Shown: positions 44,843 through 54,520, numbered from the stretch's first letter. The stretch is 64,000 nucleotides of DNA from Lachnospiraceae bacterium (GCA_024403455.1 JAKSRR010000001.1:1-64000); one strand, 5' to 3'. The notes: a model not told the origin generated them from the letters alone. Program-made: numbers and translations.

Positions 44843-46378
44843 TTAGTTAGAATAACCTAGCATTCCTGAAACTGCCGTCTGCTTACCATTTAGGTTCGCA
44901 ATTGCCTTTTCCATGGAAGCAAATCGATCATAATACTTGTCTTCCATATCAGAGACCTTCTGCTCCAGTTCTGCAATCTTCTTTTCCCAGTCTTTCTCTT
45001 CTGTAGCAAGTTGCTTATCATTATAAACCTTATAGATACTGCTCATAGAAGAGGAGCCCATCTTCGCATAGAGATTTTTATACAGTTCACCGGAAAGTTG
45101 CGAGAAGAACTTAGTTACTGTCTCGGGATCAGAGGCAATCATCGTCTTCAGTTTATCTTTATTACCTGCTGTTGCAGAGTCATCACTATCTCCATCAATA
45201 TGAAGCGCATAACGCTCATTCTTTTCAGAAGAGAAATACCCAAGGGTAGCGATACCAAAATCTGCCAAATACATATTCTTTCCGCCAACATTAATCCCTT
45301 TGTTCATGGTGGAAGTCATAGCATCCATAACGCCAAACAGGGTATCGTCATTTCGAAGAAGAGAATCTTTAATCTTATTTTCCCAATCTTCAATTTCCTT
45401 CTCTGTCATTGCTTCCTTCTGCTCATCTGTCAGAGGCTCATAGCCTTTTGAAGAATCCGCGTTATAAAGCTTACTCATCTCATTAATGAGATCGTTATAC
45501 TCTTTGAGCATATCCTTCACAACATCATATACCGCATCATAATCTGCGGAAGTTGTAACAGAAATCATTTCATTCTTATCTGCCGGCATAGCATTGATGG
45601 TATAGGTAGAGCCATTAATGGTAAAGGTATTGGTGTTAGACTCAAACATGGCACCATTTAACTCAAGCATTGCATTCTGACCGTCAATCTTGCTGGCTGC
45701 CTTGTATCCTGTTGCATCGGGCAGAGTACTTAACTGGTCAGCAGATGCAATTCCCAACTTAGCTAATGCAGTAATATCTCCCTCAAAGCTAAAGTCATTC
45801 GCTTTTCCTGTATCCTTGCCACTAATAAACAAACGCTGATTACCAGCATCAAAGTTCGCATTAAAACCTGCCTTCTTTATGGCTGCTGTCAGTTTGTCCA
45901 TGGTATTTACCTGACCTTCACCACTACCAATGGTAATATCAACAGTAGAATTATCTGCCTTACGAAGAGTAATGGTGGATCCTTCTGCAATACCAAGCTT
46001 TTCTGTCAGTTTCTCATCGCCTTTCTTTATATCCACCTTAGAACCTGTTAAGTAAGCCGCTGTTGCCTGCTGTTCAATACGAGCAGACTGAATACCATTC
46101 ACTGCACTCTTTCCAGCTACTACAGAAAGAGCACTATTGGACGTAGTCACCTTCTGTTTGGAATAGGCAGTACTTAATCGATTGGTAGACAACGTATTTG
46201 CATAAAAGCTATATATCTTTTTATTTAAATCCTGCCATGCAGTCTGGGTCCACTTATTCTTGGTAAGGGAATTCTTCGCATCCGTTACTCGCTTGGTCGC
46301 TTTCGATGTATAAGCACTAATAATGCTTTCTGTATCTAAACCGGAATTTAATCCAGTCATACGAATCAAATCACTCAT
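44843..46378 (-). CDS. fliD: Flagellar filament cap protein FliD
   Basis: 511 aa. The N-terminus has IRMTGLNSGLDTESIISAYTS, the FliD_N signature; the C-terminal coiled region (KIAELEQKVSDMEDKYYDRF then MEKAIANLNGK) matches FliD_C, which forms the cap under which flagellin monomers fold. Order flaG-fliD-fliS is classical. It starts 27 bp after flaG. Confidence 0.95.
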   Translation of the reverse strand: MSDLIRMTGLNSGLDTESIISAYTSKATKRVTDAKNSLTKNKWTQTAWQDLNKKIYSFYANTLSTNRLSTAYSKQKVTTSNSALSVVAGKSAVNGIQSARIEQQATAAYLTGSKVDIKKGDEKLTEKLGIAEGSTITLRKADNSTVDITIGSGEGQVNTMDKLTAAIKKAGFNANFDAGNQRLFISGKDTGKANDFSFEGDITALAKLGIASADQLSTLPDATGYKAASKIDGQNAMLELNGAMFESNTNTFTINGSTYTINAMPADKNEMISVTTSADYDAVYDVVKDMLKEYNDLINEMSKLYNADSSKGYEPLTDEQKEAMTEKEIEDWENKIKDSLLRNDDTLFGVMDAMTSTMNKGINVGGKNMYLADFGIATLGYFSSEKNERYALHIDGDSDDSATAGNKDKLKTMIASDPETVTKFFSQLSGELYKNLYAKMGSSSMSSIYKVYNDKQLATEEKDWEKKIAELEQKVSDMEDKYYDRFASMEKAIANLNGKQTAVSGMLGYSN

Positions 46379-46405
46379 AGTATCCGTCCTTTCTATGCGT
46401 TCTGA

Positions 46406-46858
46406 TTAGCGTTTTTCATCAACAAGGAGACCTGAACTCTCCCAAATTTTCGCAATCATATCTAGCATCTTCTCAGGTGGTAATTCCTTGATAACTTCTT
46501 TTGTCTTTTTATCAACAATCTTAATGGTAATACGATTTGTCTTCTCATGAATACCGAATTCAGACGTAACACTGGTAGCTTTCTTATTCAGCTCTTCCAG
46601 TGCCTTACGCATCATCTCATTATCTGCAGCATTAGCGCCAGGATTACCGTTACTTCCCTGGTCCTGTGCTGCGCCCTCTTCATTTTCCGCAAGTTTTGTC
46701 ACAGCAAGGGTATCTTCATCCACTCTCGCTACACTTGCATCCATGTTCTGTCCATCCGTGGACTCAGGAATCGTCGTGGTTACTGGCGCAGTTGCCGCTG
46801 CCTGGGTAGGCTGGGCTGCGTATGTCATGATGGTTCCTAAAGGTTCAATTCCTGCCAT
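46406..46858 (-). CDS. flaG: FlaG family flagellar protein
   Basis: 150 aa from the ATG at 46858, which has GGAGGTG 7 nt ahead; the longer frame to 46915 lacks one. The FlaG core is near the end (FGIHEKTNRITIKIVDKKT, EVIKELPPEKMLDMIAKIWE). FlaG affects filament length. It leads the flaG-fliD-fliS-fliT-like operon behind a FliA-type promoter. Confidence 0.9.
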   Translation of the reverse strand: MAGIEPLGTIMTYAAQPTQAAATAPVTTTIPESTDGQNMDASVARVDEDTLAVTKLAENEEGAAQDQGSNGNPGANAADNEMMRKALEELNKKATSVTSEFGIHEKTNRITIKIVDKKTKEVIKELPPEKMLDMIAKIWESSGLLVDEKR

Positions 46859-46934
46859 AATACTCACCTCCGTGTGAAATTCGCGATTGCCTATCTGTAC
46901 AATTAGTGCAATCAAAAATAGAGTTCTTACATCC

Positions 46935-46961
46935 TATATCGGATACTTTTCCTAAATTTTA
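46935..46961 (-). promoter_or_regulatory. FliA-type promoter of the flaG-fliD-fliS operon
   Basis: TAAA (46958-46961), 15 bp, CCGATATA (46935-46942) on the minus strand. Confidence 0.88.
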
Positions 46962-46983
46962 ACACTTTTTACTAAAATTTCTT

Positions 46984-47016
46984 AAAAATAGAGGGGCGTC
47001 CCAAAAGACGCCCTCT
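46984..47016 (-). terminator. Terminator after csrA
   Basis: GAGGGCGTC-TTTTGG-GACGCCCCTC stem (one bulge) then TATTTTT on the minus strand, about 18 bp past the csrA stop codon. Confidence 0.88.
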
Positions 47017-47032
47017 CCGCACATATGTTATG

Positions 47033-47251
47033 TTAACCAAATAATTTCTTCAATGCATCTGGTGATGGTTCCGTCATAGCAGCCTTATTCGCTTCCTGAA
47101 TCTGCTGATATACTTCCTGTCTATAAATAGGAACATCCTTAGGTGCCGCAATACCAAGCTTCACCTGATCTCCTTTAACGTCTAACACGGTAATTTCAAT
47201 ATTGTTATTAATAATCAAGGACTCGCCTTTTTTTCTAGATAAAGCTAACAT
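47033..47251 (-). CDS. csrA: Translational regulator CsrA
   Basis: 72 aa from the ATG at 47251, one base past the fliW stop codon, with GGTGAG ahead. [20 protein letters not shown] is the family start, with L4 and R6 of the RNA-binding strand; [13 protein letters not shown] holds the conserved Arg near 44. CsrA binds GGA motifs and blocks translation of flagellin mRNA in Bacillus; FliW releases it. The fliW-csrA overlap and the flagellin leaders here support the same circuit. The extra C-terminal tail after the core is short. Confidence 0.96.
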   Translation of the reverse strand: MLALSRKKGESLIINNNIEITVLDVKGDQVKLGIAAPKDVPIYRQEVYQQIQEANKAAMTEPSPDALKKLFG

Positions 47252-47252
47252 A

Positions 47253-47717
47253 TTACTCACCATCCTTTCTGGCTTCTCTTCTCGCCTGAAGAATGTCGTA
47301 AATATAATATTTAACCGGAACGTCCTCATCAAGAATAAGTTGTACCGCTTTGCAAGTTTCTGCATTAATAATCAGTGGAGCCTTTAAGTTCACACTCATC
47401 TTTGTAAGATCTGCCGGGACAGAAATCGTAACAAGCACTAACATTTCTTCGCTAATACCACCAATGGGTGCCAACAAATCATCATTTACCATAGGATTGT
47501 AGTCCTCTTTTGCAATCTTAGGATCAATCACTGGCATTGCAAAATTAGGTTCCTGTACAGACTGCAGCCAACGAATGCCGCCCTGATTTCCCTGCTCAAT
47601 ATCATGAATCAGCGCAAAATCCACCAAATCAGGAAAACCTACGATTCCACTCGGAAATTTAATCATCTTATCATCATCAATGGTAACTTCGCCAAATATT
47701 CTGGTATTAATTTTCAT
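47253..47717 (-). CDS. fliW: Flagellar assembly factor FliW, CsrA antagonist
   Basis: 154 aa from the ATG at 47717 (GGAGG 8 nt ahead); a longer frame to 47798 lacks a site. [20 protein letters not shown] and [19 protein letters not shown] are the family signature; the end [20 protein letters not shown] is conserved. It binds CsrA or flagellin, linking flagellin stock to translation. Its leader of about 80 nt can fold around AAACCC/GGGTTT and CCTCT/AGAGG. Confidence 0.96.
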   Translation of the reverse strand: MKINTRIFGEVTIDDDKMIKFPSGIVGFPDLVDFALIHDIEQGNQGGIRWLQSVQEPNFAMPVIDPKIAKEDYNPMVNDDLLAPIGGISEEMLVLVTISVPADLTKMSVNLKAPLIINAETCKAVQLILDEDVPVKYYIYDILQARREARKDGE

Positions 47718-47838
47718 CTTTGCAACCTCCTGTGTTTTCGAAGAAAACCCGAGCCTCTTATGGTAAGGAGAGGTTTCCCGCCTGTTTCTGGGTTTCACTT
47801 ACTTATAGTATAACACGACTACCGCATGCCTGCATATT

Positions 47839-49353
47839 CTACAGGTAGTCAAGTAACGTTTTCTGAATCATATCAGCAGTTGCAGAAAGCGCCGCCTGAT
47901 AACTTACCTGGGTGGAAGACAACTGTACTGCAACTTCAGTCTCATCCACATCCTCATTCTCGCTTTGTAGGGTTCTGAATGTTGTGGACTGATCCTCCAA
48001 GCGATTCTCCACAAGTTCTAACCTGGACGCTCTGTTTCCTATCGTTGTTAGTGCTTCATTGGCAGAATTCAAGTACCCCTGCATCTTTGTAATATAGTGA
48101 CTAAACGTCTTCTGAAGCTGGTCTCTCAGATATGTCTGTGCCTTCTTCGCTGCATCCAAATCTTTCCCGATATTTGCTAACTGATCTGTATCATAGTTTG
48201 CTTCATCTTTCTGCATTGCTTCCAGTTTCGCAACAACGTTCTCTATATCTGTCAGCTTATCTGCCAGATCAACAACCTCATCCACATCTCGTCCAATACC
48301 ATGTTTGAAGATTTCTTCCGGATAACTATTAATTTGAATGTGCTGGTTAAATCCAACCTGATATTTGATTTCCTGTCCCAAGGTACCAGTTGTAGGATAA
48401 TCCTCATTATAAGGAATCACACCCACAATAGGATCCGTTGTTTCACAAGCGAAGTAATGCTGCGGACGAAGATCACCTTTCTCCCACTTTTCTTTGTGGT
48501 AATCAAAAGTTGCCGTATTATCCACATTCTTCATCTGCTCATAAGCATTTTTCCCTAGCACCAGTTCTCCTGTGGATGGTACAAAAATTACCGCATCATC
48601 ATCTGTCTGTGCCTGGGCATAGGCAGCTTCCGCATCTGTTTCTGTAGTAGTCGTAAAGGATGTCACTGCCCCAGCCTTATCGGTTACGTTTAAGGAACCT
48701 GTTCCTGCATCCATCAAATTGTCATAGGCCAGCTGAATACGATAATACTTTGTTTCCTGCACATCTGTTTCCGACGCCAACGCACTACCAGTATTTTCAT
48801 AATTCTGTTCATTAATTTCCCCAAGAGCACCTGTGGAAATAAAGCTTTTTTCTTCCACATCCATATAGTTAAACTTCTGGGTAATATGATAATCCTGGGT
48901 TGTCGCTTCCGGAAACTTTAGGGAAGTATCCGTACGATACCCCGTAAAAATATAACGTCCAGCGTAATCCGCATCACCAGTAGCATATACTTCGTTCTTT
49001 AATTCCTTCATCGCATTGATGATAATTTTGCGGTCATCCGTTGTTAAAGTGTCAGAAGAGCCTTTTTCACACTTCTCTATCAAATCCTTGATTACAGAAA
49101 TAGATGTCTTTGCTGCGCTTTCGGTAAGTTCCAGCCAGCTCTTCGCATCCGGAACATTTTTCTTATAATACTGATTCACATCATTAACATCACTGGCAAG
49201 ACGCAGTGCTCTGATAGCAACCACCGGATCCTCAGATGGACGAAGAATCTTTTTACCAGTAGCAAGTTGGGTATTTAACTGATCGGTCAGTTCTTTGTTG
49301 CGGTTAATATTGGTAAGGGCGTTATTCTGCATAACTTTATTCGTAATACGCAT
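47839..49353 (-). CDS. flgL: Flagellar hook-filament junction protein FlgL
   Basis: 504 aa. MRITNKVMQNNALTNINRNK is the FlgL start; SNENEDVDETEVAVQLSSTQ-type C-terminus and the flagellin-like ends are visible, with a long variable middle. It joins FlgK to filament. AAGGTGATTTT precedes the ATG. It has its own FliA-type promoter nested in the flgK terminator. Confidence 0.93.
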   Translation of the reverse strand: MRITNKVMQNNALTNINRNKELTDQLNTQLATGKKILRPSEDPVVAIRALRLASDVNDVNQYYKKNVPDAKSWLELTESAAKTSISVIKDLIEKCEKGSSDTLTTDDRKIIINAMKELKNEVYATGDADYAGRYIFTGYRTDTSLKFPEATTQDYHITQKFNYMDVEEKSFISTGALGEINEQNYENTGSALASETDVQETKYYRIQLAYDNLMDAGTGSLNVTDKAGAVTSFTTTTETDAEAAYAQAQTDDDAVIFVPSTGELVLGKNAYEQMKNVDNTATFDYHKEKWEKGDLRPQHYFACETTDPIVGVIPYNEDYPTTGTLGQEIKYQVGFNQHIQINSYPEEIFKHGIGRDVDEVVDLADKLTDIENVVAKLEAMQKDEANYDTDQLANIGKDLDAAKKAQTYLRDQLQKTFSHYITKMQGYLNSANEALTTIGNRASRLELVENRLEDQSTTFRTLQSENEDVDETEVAVQLSSTQVSYQAALSATADMIQKTLLDYL

Positions 49354-49428
49354 AAAATCACCTTGTCCTTTCTCTTACTACGCAACTTCCTGTCGCTTCT
49401 TCCCATCCATGATGCAAGTTTCAAAATA

Positions 49429-49466
49429 TATATCGGTTAAAAAAGGGGCTCTCTTAAGCCCCTTTT
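49429..49466 (-). promoter_or_regulatory. FliA-type promoter of flgL overlapping the flgK terminator
   Basis: Terminator AAGGGGCT / AGCCCCTT with T-run (about 49437-49466) and promoter TAAG (49453-49456), 16 bp, CCGATATA (49429-49436). The -35 lies in the terminator loop. Confidence 0.8.
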
Positions 49467-49486
49467 CCTTTGGAATCGTTTTTATT

Positions 49487-51463
49487 TTATACGCCCGTCT
49501 GCAAAATCAATCTGTCATATACTTCAGACAGAGTCTGAATCATCTTGGATGCCAGATTGTACTGCTGCTGGAATTTATTCAGATTGATTGCTTCCTCTTC
49601 GGAATCTACACCACTGACAGATAGTCTCTGGTTCTGAATACCTGTGCCAAGCACTTCATAATTCTGTGTAAAATTCTTTGCACGCTGTGTATTTAAGGAT
49701 ACATCAGACATTACGCATACTAAGAACTGATCTGCAGAGCAGCTTCGGTAGCTCATACGATTCTGGTTTGTTTTCAGGTCAATAATATCCTCTACTAGCG
49801 TATTGTCCTCATCGCCAGAATACTGTTTCCTTCTAGTCGCAAATAGGGAGGGATCCTTTGTAAGTTCATCCGCGATGGATATATTACCAGCATTCATAAG
49901 CACATAACTGTTATCTGTGCTGCCTACTACAATGGTACTCGTTCCATCACCCTTCAGTGCCACCTTGGTATCGCCTGTTCCACCAAGTGTTTCACCCTCG
50001 TTTAGCCTGTCGCCATTTGCTAGGTACGCAGTGAAAAGATCTCTTCCTTCATCACCATTATCCAAAACACCCGCATGAAGAATCTCATTATATGCCTGGG
50101 AGTAACTTCTTACCCACTCATTCATCTGAGACATATAGTAAGGAATACCCTGATAGATAAGATTGGTTCCGATTTCCACGTTCTGTTCCTTGGTCGCTGC
50201 AGACTGCTGTACCTGGTGCTTACCATTCAGTCCCTGGTTTAGTTGGAAAGTATAACTGCAGTCACCAGTATTTTCATCCATCGTATAGGTCCACGCACTG
50301 TAATAATAACGCTGGCTGCCTATATTAATAGTTCCTCCCGTTGTGTAGTAGTTACCATTCTGATCCACTTCTCCACCGCTGGGGAGATTACACTTTGTAA
50401 GGTCCATTAGATAGTCTGCTTTAACCTTGACGGTAACCTGCTGCAAACCAACATCTACTGCTGAAACCGTTCCCTTAAAATTTTCTCCATTGCATCCATC
50501 ACGCATCTGGATAAGTCCTTGCAGCTTTCCACCCGTTGTCGGAGAGTATACATTCAGCATATCACCCTTGGTTCTATAGTCCTCTGTGGTCCAATCGGCC
50601 TGCCCTCTAAAGTAAATATCATAGAGGCCATCAATATCACTATCATACACCCTTTCATAATTCTCACGAGGTACATACTGCAGTGTCTTGTAAGTACTAT
50701 CATCCACCAAAGTCTGGCCACAGATCTTAACGATATATCTTGTACCGCCGGTCACTCGGTCCGGATCGTTTGAATCGATAACCTTACGTTCTTCCACATC
50801 GACACCACATATTTCAGACAGTTCATCAATAAGTTTATCTCGCTGGTCACGAAGCTCATTGGCATGGGCACCACTATTCATCTCGATGACATTAATTTGC
50901 TTGTTCAGCGCAGAAACCTCTTCTGCAATCGCATTGATTCGATCCACATTAACCTTCACCTCAGAATTCACATCTCTCTGCAATTTCTGAAGATTCGTGT
51001 ACATATCATTGAAATAGGTGGTTAAATTCTGCGCATAACCTATCGATTGCTGGCGAACCGTATTGTCTGCAGGATTCTTGGCCAATTCACTAATGGTATT
51101 GTAGTACTCATTAAAGATTGTGTTAAAACCTTTTACGGTTTTATTGTCTGTAAAGTACTCTTCAATAGTCTTCATATAGTACTCTTTAGACTCATATTCA
51201 CCAAGTTTGCTCTGGTTTGCCCAATATTTTTCATCATAAAAAATATCTCTTACTCGCTCGATGGCTAATGTTTCTACACCGGCACCAACGCAGCCATACG
51301 TGGTAAAAGAACGAATTGCATTCGCCGCCTGGGTAGATACTTCCTGTCGGCTATAGCCCTCCGTTTCAATGTTAGAGATATTGTTTGCAGTTGTATTTAA
51401 GGATGCCTGCGCTGCCTGCAATCCTGAGTATGCGGTATTTAATCCAAGAAATGTTGAGGACAT
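49487..51463 (-). CDS. flgK: Flagellar hook-associated protein FlgK (copy 1)
   Basis: 658 aa, flagellar rod/hook family. The start LGLNTAYSGLQAAQASLNTT, NNISNIETEGYSRQEV and the C-terminal SEEEAINLNKFQQQYNLASK are diagnostic of FlgK/HAP1. It is followed in the genome direction by flgL. Its FliA-type promoter (-10 at 51563-51570) is inside the terminator of the second flgK. FlgK forms the first junction ring between hook and filament. Confidence 0.93.
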   Translation of the reverse strand: MSSTFLGLNTAYSGLQAAQASLNTTANNISNIETEGYSRQEVSTQAANAIRSFTTYGCVGAGVETLAIERVRDIFYDEKYWANQSKLGEYESKEYYMKTIEEYFTDNKTVKGFNTIFNEYYNTISELAKNPADNTVRQQSIGYAQNLTTYFNDMYTNLQKLQRDVNSEVKVNVDRINAIAEEVSALNKQINVIEMNSGAHANELRDQRDKLIDELSEICGVDVEERKVIDSNDPDRVTGGTRYIVKICGQTLVDDSTYKTLQYVPRENYERVYDSDIDGLYDIYFRGQADWTTEDYRTKGDMLNVYSPTTGGKLQGLIQMRDGCNGENFKGTVSAVDVGLQQVTVKVKADYLMDLTKCNLPSGGEVDQNGNYYTTGGTINIGSQRYYYSAWTYTMDENTGDCSYTFQLNQGLNGKHQVQQSAATKEQNVEIGTNLIYQGIPYYMSQMNEWVRSYSQAYNEILHAGVLDNGDEGRDLFTAYLANGDRLNEGETLGGTGDTKVALKGDGTSTIVVGSTDNSYVLMNAGNISIADELTKDPSLFATRRKQYSGDEDNTLVEDIIDLKTNQNRMSYRSCSADQFLVCVMSDVSLNTQRAKNFTQNYEVLGTGIQNQRLSVSGVDSEEEAINLNKFQQQYNLASKMIQTLSEVYDRLILQTGV

Positions 51464-51546
51464 ACGTTCTACCTCTTTCCTAAAGACATCTTGCCGGTTC
51501 CTTCCGCCTCGTCTTTTCTTTTCTGCGAGATCCTTCTCTAATAAAA

Positions 51547-51590
51547 ATAGCGTTCTACCTTTTATATCGGTAGAACGCTAAAAAATCTTA
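51547..51590 (-). promoter_or_regulatory. Terminator of flgK copy 2 containing the FliA-type promoter of flgK copy 1
   Basis: 12-bp stem TAGCGTTCTACC / GGTAGAACGCTA (51548-51580) with a T-run. The loop is GATATAAAA, and the CCGATATA -10 spans stem and loop (51563-51570). The -35 TAAG is at 51587-51590, 16 bp away. Confidence 0.82.
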
Positions 51591-51605
51591 ATCCATCGTC
51601 CCAGA

Positions 51606-53336
51606 TTATGAACCAAGTGTATTGATTACATGTTCCAGCATCTCATCAATCACATTAATATAACGGCTACTTGCATTATATGCATTCTGAAAACGGATCA
51701 TATTAGATAACTCTTCATCCGTTGATACACCAATCGTTCCCTGACGAGAAGCTTCAATAGACTCTACCGTCATTTTCTGGTGTTCCTGTAAGCTCATATA
51801 GATATTACCAGAGTTCGCAATTTGCGCCACCATAGCATTGTAAAATTCAGGGATGCTGATACCATTGGTTAAGGTCGGATTCAGGGTATATTTTTCCTCT
51901 TGAAAAGCCTTTTCCAAATCTTTGGCCGTTGTATAGTCCACGCTGCCGTCTGGCATCATAAAGCTCAGGTGACTGGGATACTGCAACAAATCCTGATTAA
52001 TAATAATCCCTAAGCTTGTGTACCAAGTAGAAGAATTCTCCGGATCCTCCGCTGTCTGCTGCCATACCATATTTCCGAGGCCATCATCCACCTGCTCAGC
52101 CAAATCACAGGTACCACGCTGAAACAGTTCTACAGGGATATATGATGTAGGATCATTCTGATCTGCCAAAGTACAAAGATATCCCGTCTTCGTATCTGCA
52201 TGCTCTTTAAGCACATTGTTCACAGCTGTAACAATCTTATTTACCAGGCCATCAAATTCCGCCATGGTATTCATCATAATGGAATCCTGCACTGCCGGGT
52301 GCGCCGTCAATGCGCGGCCTCTGGCATCCTTGGGCTGCTCCGTATAAGCTTCCTCTGTTGCCAAATCCTGATATGTTCCTCTGTGGTCACCTCTGGCTAA
52401 TAAAGCAGCCTTCAGTTCGCCCACATCTGTATCTTTTACCGAAGAAATCTCTACACTGAAGTCAAAAACCGGTGCGCTATCTGGCTTATACACTTTATTT
52501 CCAAAGCTGTCATAAAAACTTTCCGCACTATCTGGCCAGAATACAGCATAAAATCCCGCATCTCCATCCACCATATAAGACATCACATTCGTCTTGTCCT
52601 GGAGTACTAAATCATGCGTTTCAAACTTAACCAGGACATTTCCATAAGCATCATTTTTAAATTCTGTATTGCCAAGTCCTGACAACTCATCCATCAAGCG
52701 GTTACGCTGATCCTTTAAGTCATTGGCATTCTCTATGCCACCTGTTTCAATCGCTCTAATCTGTTCGTTTAATTTCCAGATTTTATTAGCAATCTCGTTA
52801 ACGCGATCAACATTCTCGCGTACTTTTAAGTTCAACTTATCCTGATAATCCGAGAAATCCTGATATACATTATGTGCCGCTTCCACAAAACTCTGCGCGT
52901 ACTGTACCAGCATAGACTGCGTTACTTCACTGGAAGGATCTTTTACTAATTCCTCAATCGCCGTCCACAGGGAATTTACAGAATCCGAGAAGGTTGCGCC
53001 ATCTAGTTCGCCCAGAATTTCCTCAATCTCTTCAATCGCGCCATAGGAAACATCATAAAAGCCCTGTCTACCAAACTCTTCTCTATAAGAAGCATCCAAA
53101 AACCTGTCTCTTACCTGTCTAACTTCAGCAATATTTACACCCAGACCCGTCTGTTTCTGAGCAACACCAGTCGTATTAACATCGATTTTATTGTAACGAA
53201 GTGCTGCATTCTGTACCTGTTGACGCACATAACCAGGCGTCTCAGCATTTGTTACGTTATGCGCAACAACGTTGAGTGCCTCCTGTCCAGCCTGTAATCC
53301 AGTTCTTCCTACATGTAAATCTGCAAATAATGGCAT
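51606..53336 (-). CDS. flgK: Flagellar hook-associated protein FlgK (copy 2, divergent paralogue)
   Basis: 576 aa. The start HVGRTGLQAGQEALNVVAHN, VTNAETPGYVRQQV and the C-terminal MIRFQNAYNASSRYINVIDE are typical of FlgK. It is clearly different from the 658-aa copy downstream, not a recent duplicate. This copy is closer to standard length and directly follows flgN. Its promoter is a perfect TAAA-N15-GCCGATAT. Two tandem FlgK proteins are unusual. Confidence 0.92.
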   Translation of the reverse strand: MPLFADLHVGRTGLQAGQEALNVVAHNVTNAETPGYVRQQVQNAALRYNKIDVNTTGVAQKQTGLGVNIAEVRQVRDRFLDASYREEFGRQGFYDVSYGAIEEIEEILGELDGATFSDSVNSLWTAIEELVKDPSSEVTQSMLVQYAQSFVEAAHNVYQDFSDYQDKLNLKVRENVDRVNEIANKIWKLNEQIRAIETGGIENANDLKDQRNRLMDELSGLGNTEFKNDAYGNVLVKFETHDLVLQDKTNVMSYMVDGDAGFYAVFWPDSAESFYDSFGNKVYKPDSAPVFDFSVEISSVKDTDVGELKAALLARGDHRGTYQDLATEEAYTEQPKDARGRALTAHPAVQDSIMMNTMAEFDGLVNKIVTAVNNVLKEHADTKTGYLCTLADQNDPTSYIPVELFQRGTCDLAEQVDDGLGNMVWQQTAEDPENSSTWYTSLGIIINQDLLQYPSHLSFMMPDGSVDYTTAKDLEKAFQEEKYTLNPTLTNGISIPEFYNAMVAQIANSGNIYMSLQEHQKMTVESIEASRQGTIGVSTDEELSNMIRFQNAYNASSRYINVIDEMLEHVINTLGS

Positions 53337-53429
53337 ATATTCGTCTCCAACCTGCGGGAAGCACGCCTCAGCATACTCCCCGCAGATTCAATGAAGTCTG
53401 TATTAATCCTATGATAGGATACCAATGAT

Positions 53430-53488
53430 ATAAAAAAACCGATACTGCTTTGTTATAAGTAATATCGGCTTTTTACGCTTTTTCTTTA
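53430..53488 (-). promoter_or_regulatory. Terminator after flgN with nested FliA promoter of flgK copy 2
   Basis: Promoter: TAAA (53485-53488), 15 bp, GCCGATAT (53462-53469), perfect. The same CCGATA is the 5' arm of a terminator-like stem pairing with TATCGG, followed by T7 (53431-53437). Confidence 0.82.
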
Positions 53489-53509
53489 GTTTCTCGGCCA
53501 AACTTTCTC

Positions 53510-54025
53510 TTATTGTTTGGAGTCAAATCGCTTTGTTCCACTTCCCATGGTGTTTCCCGCTGCATAAGCACGTCTGGTATAGTCAGCTGTTTCCGGTGCT
53601 TTCTTCATTGTCTGCAGGAGACTCATTTCAAACTCCACCATTTCTAAGGAATTCTTAAGTAGCTCCCTGTTTTGGTTATTCACCTTTACCATACCGGAAA
53701 GTGTTTGCTTGAGAGCATCATGCACCTTTGCAAGTGCATCCCGTTCCTTCAGACGGTTCCCCATTTTTTCAATCAGCTGTGGCAGCGTTAATTCTTCTTT
53801 TGCTCCCATAATTCCAGAGATTTCTTTCATCGTCTGCATCCGATCCTTTTCTAGTTTCTGAATCGTTGCCACCACTTCCTGCTCTGCCATGGTGATTTTC
53901 TCCAGGCTCTCCAAATCGCCCTTTATAATCACTGGGGTTTTCGCCGTAGAAAGTTCATATAAAACACCATATTCCGTATTTTCTCGTTCTAATGTATATA
54001 TCAGCGTCTCTATCAGACTAGCCAT
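53510..54025 (-). CDS. flgN: FlgN-type export chaperone
   Basis: 171 aa, helical, FlgN family by pattern: an N-terminal LIETLIYTLERENTEYGVLY helix, then ESLEKITMAEQEVVATIQKL, ending in a basic flexible tail. FlgN keeps FlgK/FlgL export-ready in the cytoplasm. Its place between flgM and flgK fits. Confidence 0.88.
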   Translation of the reverse strand: MASLIETLIYTLERENTEYGVLYELSTAKTPVIIKGDLESLEKITMAEQEVVATIQKLEKDRMQTMKEISGIMGAKEELTLPQLIEKMGNRLKERDALAKVHDALKQTLSGMVKVNNQNRELLKNSLEMVEFEMSLLQTMKKAPETADYTRRAYAAGNTMGSGTKRFDSKQ

Positions 54026-54107
54026 AGCATATGTCCTTTCTTTTTCAGCACATTCTATTTAAATGATGCTAGGCCCAAAAACCTTTTGCTCCCAACATCA
54101 TTTAAAT

Positions 54108-54136
54108 GAAAAAGGCGTCTGCACTTGCAGACACCT
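54108..54136 (-). terminator. Terminator after flgM
   Basis: GGTGTCTGC-AAGT-GCAGACGCC followed by T5 on the minus strand. A second long inverted repeat (TTTAAATGATG / CATCATTTAAA, 54057-54104) lies just downstream. Confidence 0.85.
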
Positions 54137-54156
54137 GTTTCACAAAAACAAACAAT

Positions 54157-54447
54157 TTAGAAAATAGCAGTTTCTGTAGCCTTCTCCAGAAGCTTGTCAG
54201 CAAGATCACTGGTACTTACCTGATAAGTACCTGCCTCATAAGCACTCTTTAAAGCTGCAATCTTATCTGCGCGTACATCAGGAGTCTGTGCAAGACCTGC
54301 ACGAACGACCTGCATATCCTTTCCAGCATCAGAGAGCTGGAGCTTATCCATAAAGCTACCACCCTTGCCTACCTGGGGCTTTGCTGTCGCCACCTTCTGT
54401 GTATTATTGTAAAGCTGCTGGATCTGAGAATAACTATCAATTCTCAT
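54157..54447 (-). CDS. flgM: Anti-sigma-28 factor FlgM
   Basis: 96 aa, usual length. MRIDSYSQIQQLYN, DKLQLSDAGKDMQVVRAGLA, VRADKIAALKSAYEAGTYQV and DLADKLLEKA match the family. It holds FliA inactive until it is exported after hook completion. It is under a FliA-type promoter itself, giving feedback. It is the most upstream gene of the late flagellar run in this window; fliA is not present here. Confidence 0.95.
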   Translation of the reverse strand: MRIDSYSQIQQLYNNTQKVATAKPQVGKGGSFMDKLQLSDAGKDMQVVRAGLAQTPDVRADKIAALKSAYEAGTYQVSTSDLADKLLEKATETAIF

Positions 54448-54492
54448 AATAAATCCCTCCTTTGACTTAGCTCCTACATACTTTCTGTAACA

Positions 54493-54520
54493 TATATCGG
54501 TAAATCTTTCGGAAACTTAA
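54493..54520 (-). promoter_or_regulatory. FliA-type promoter of flgM
   Basis: TTAAG (-35 near 54516-54520), 15 bp, CCGATATA (54493-54500) on the minus strand. A second CCGATAT with weaker -35 (TTAA) lies at 54595-54620. Confidence 0.82.
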
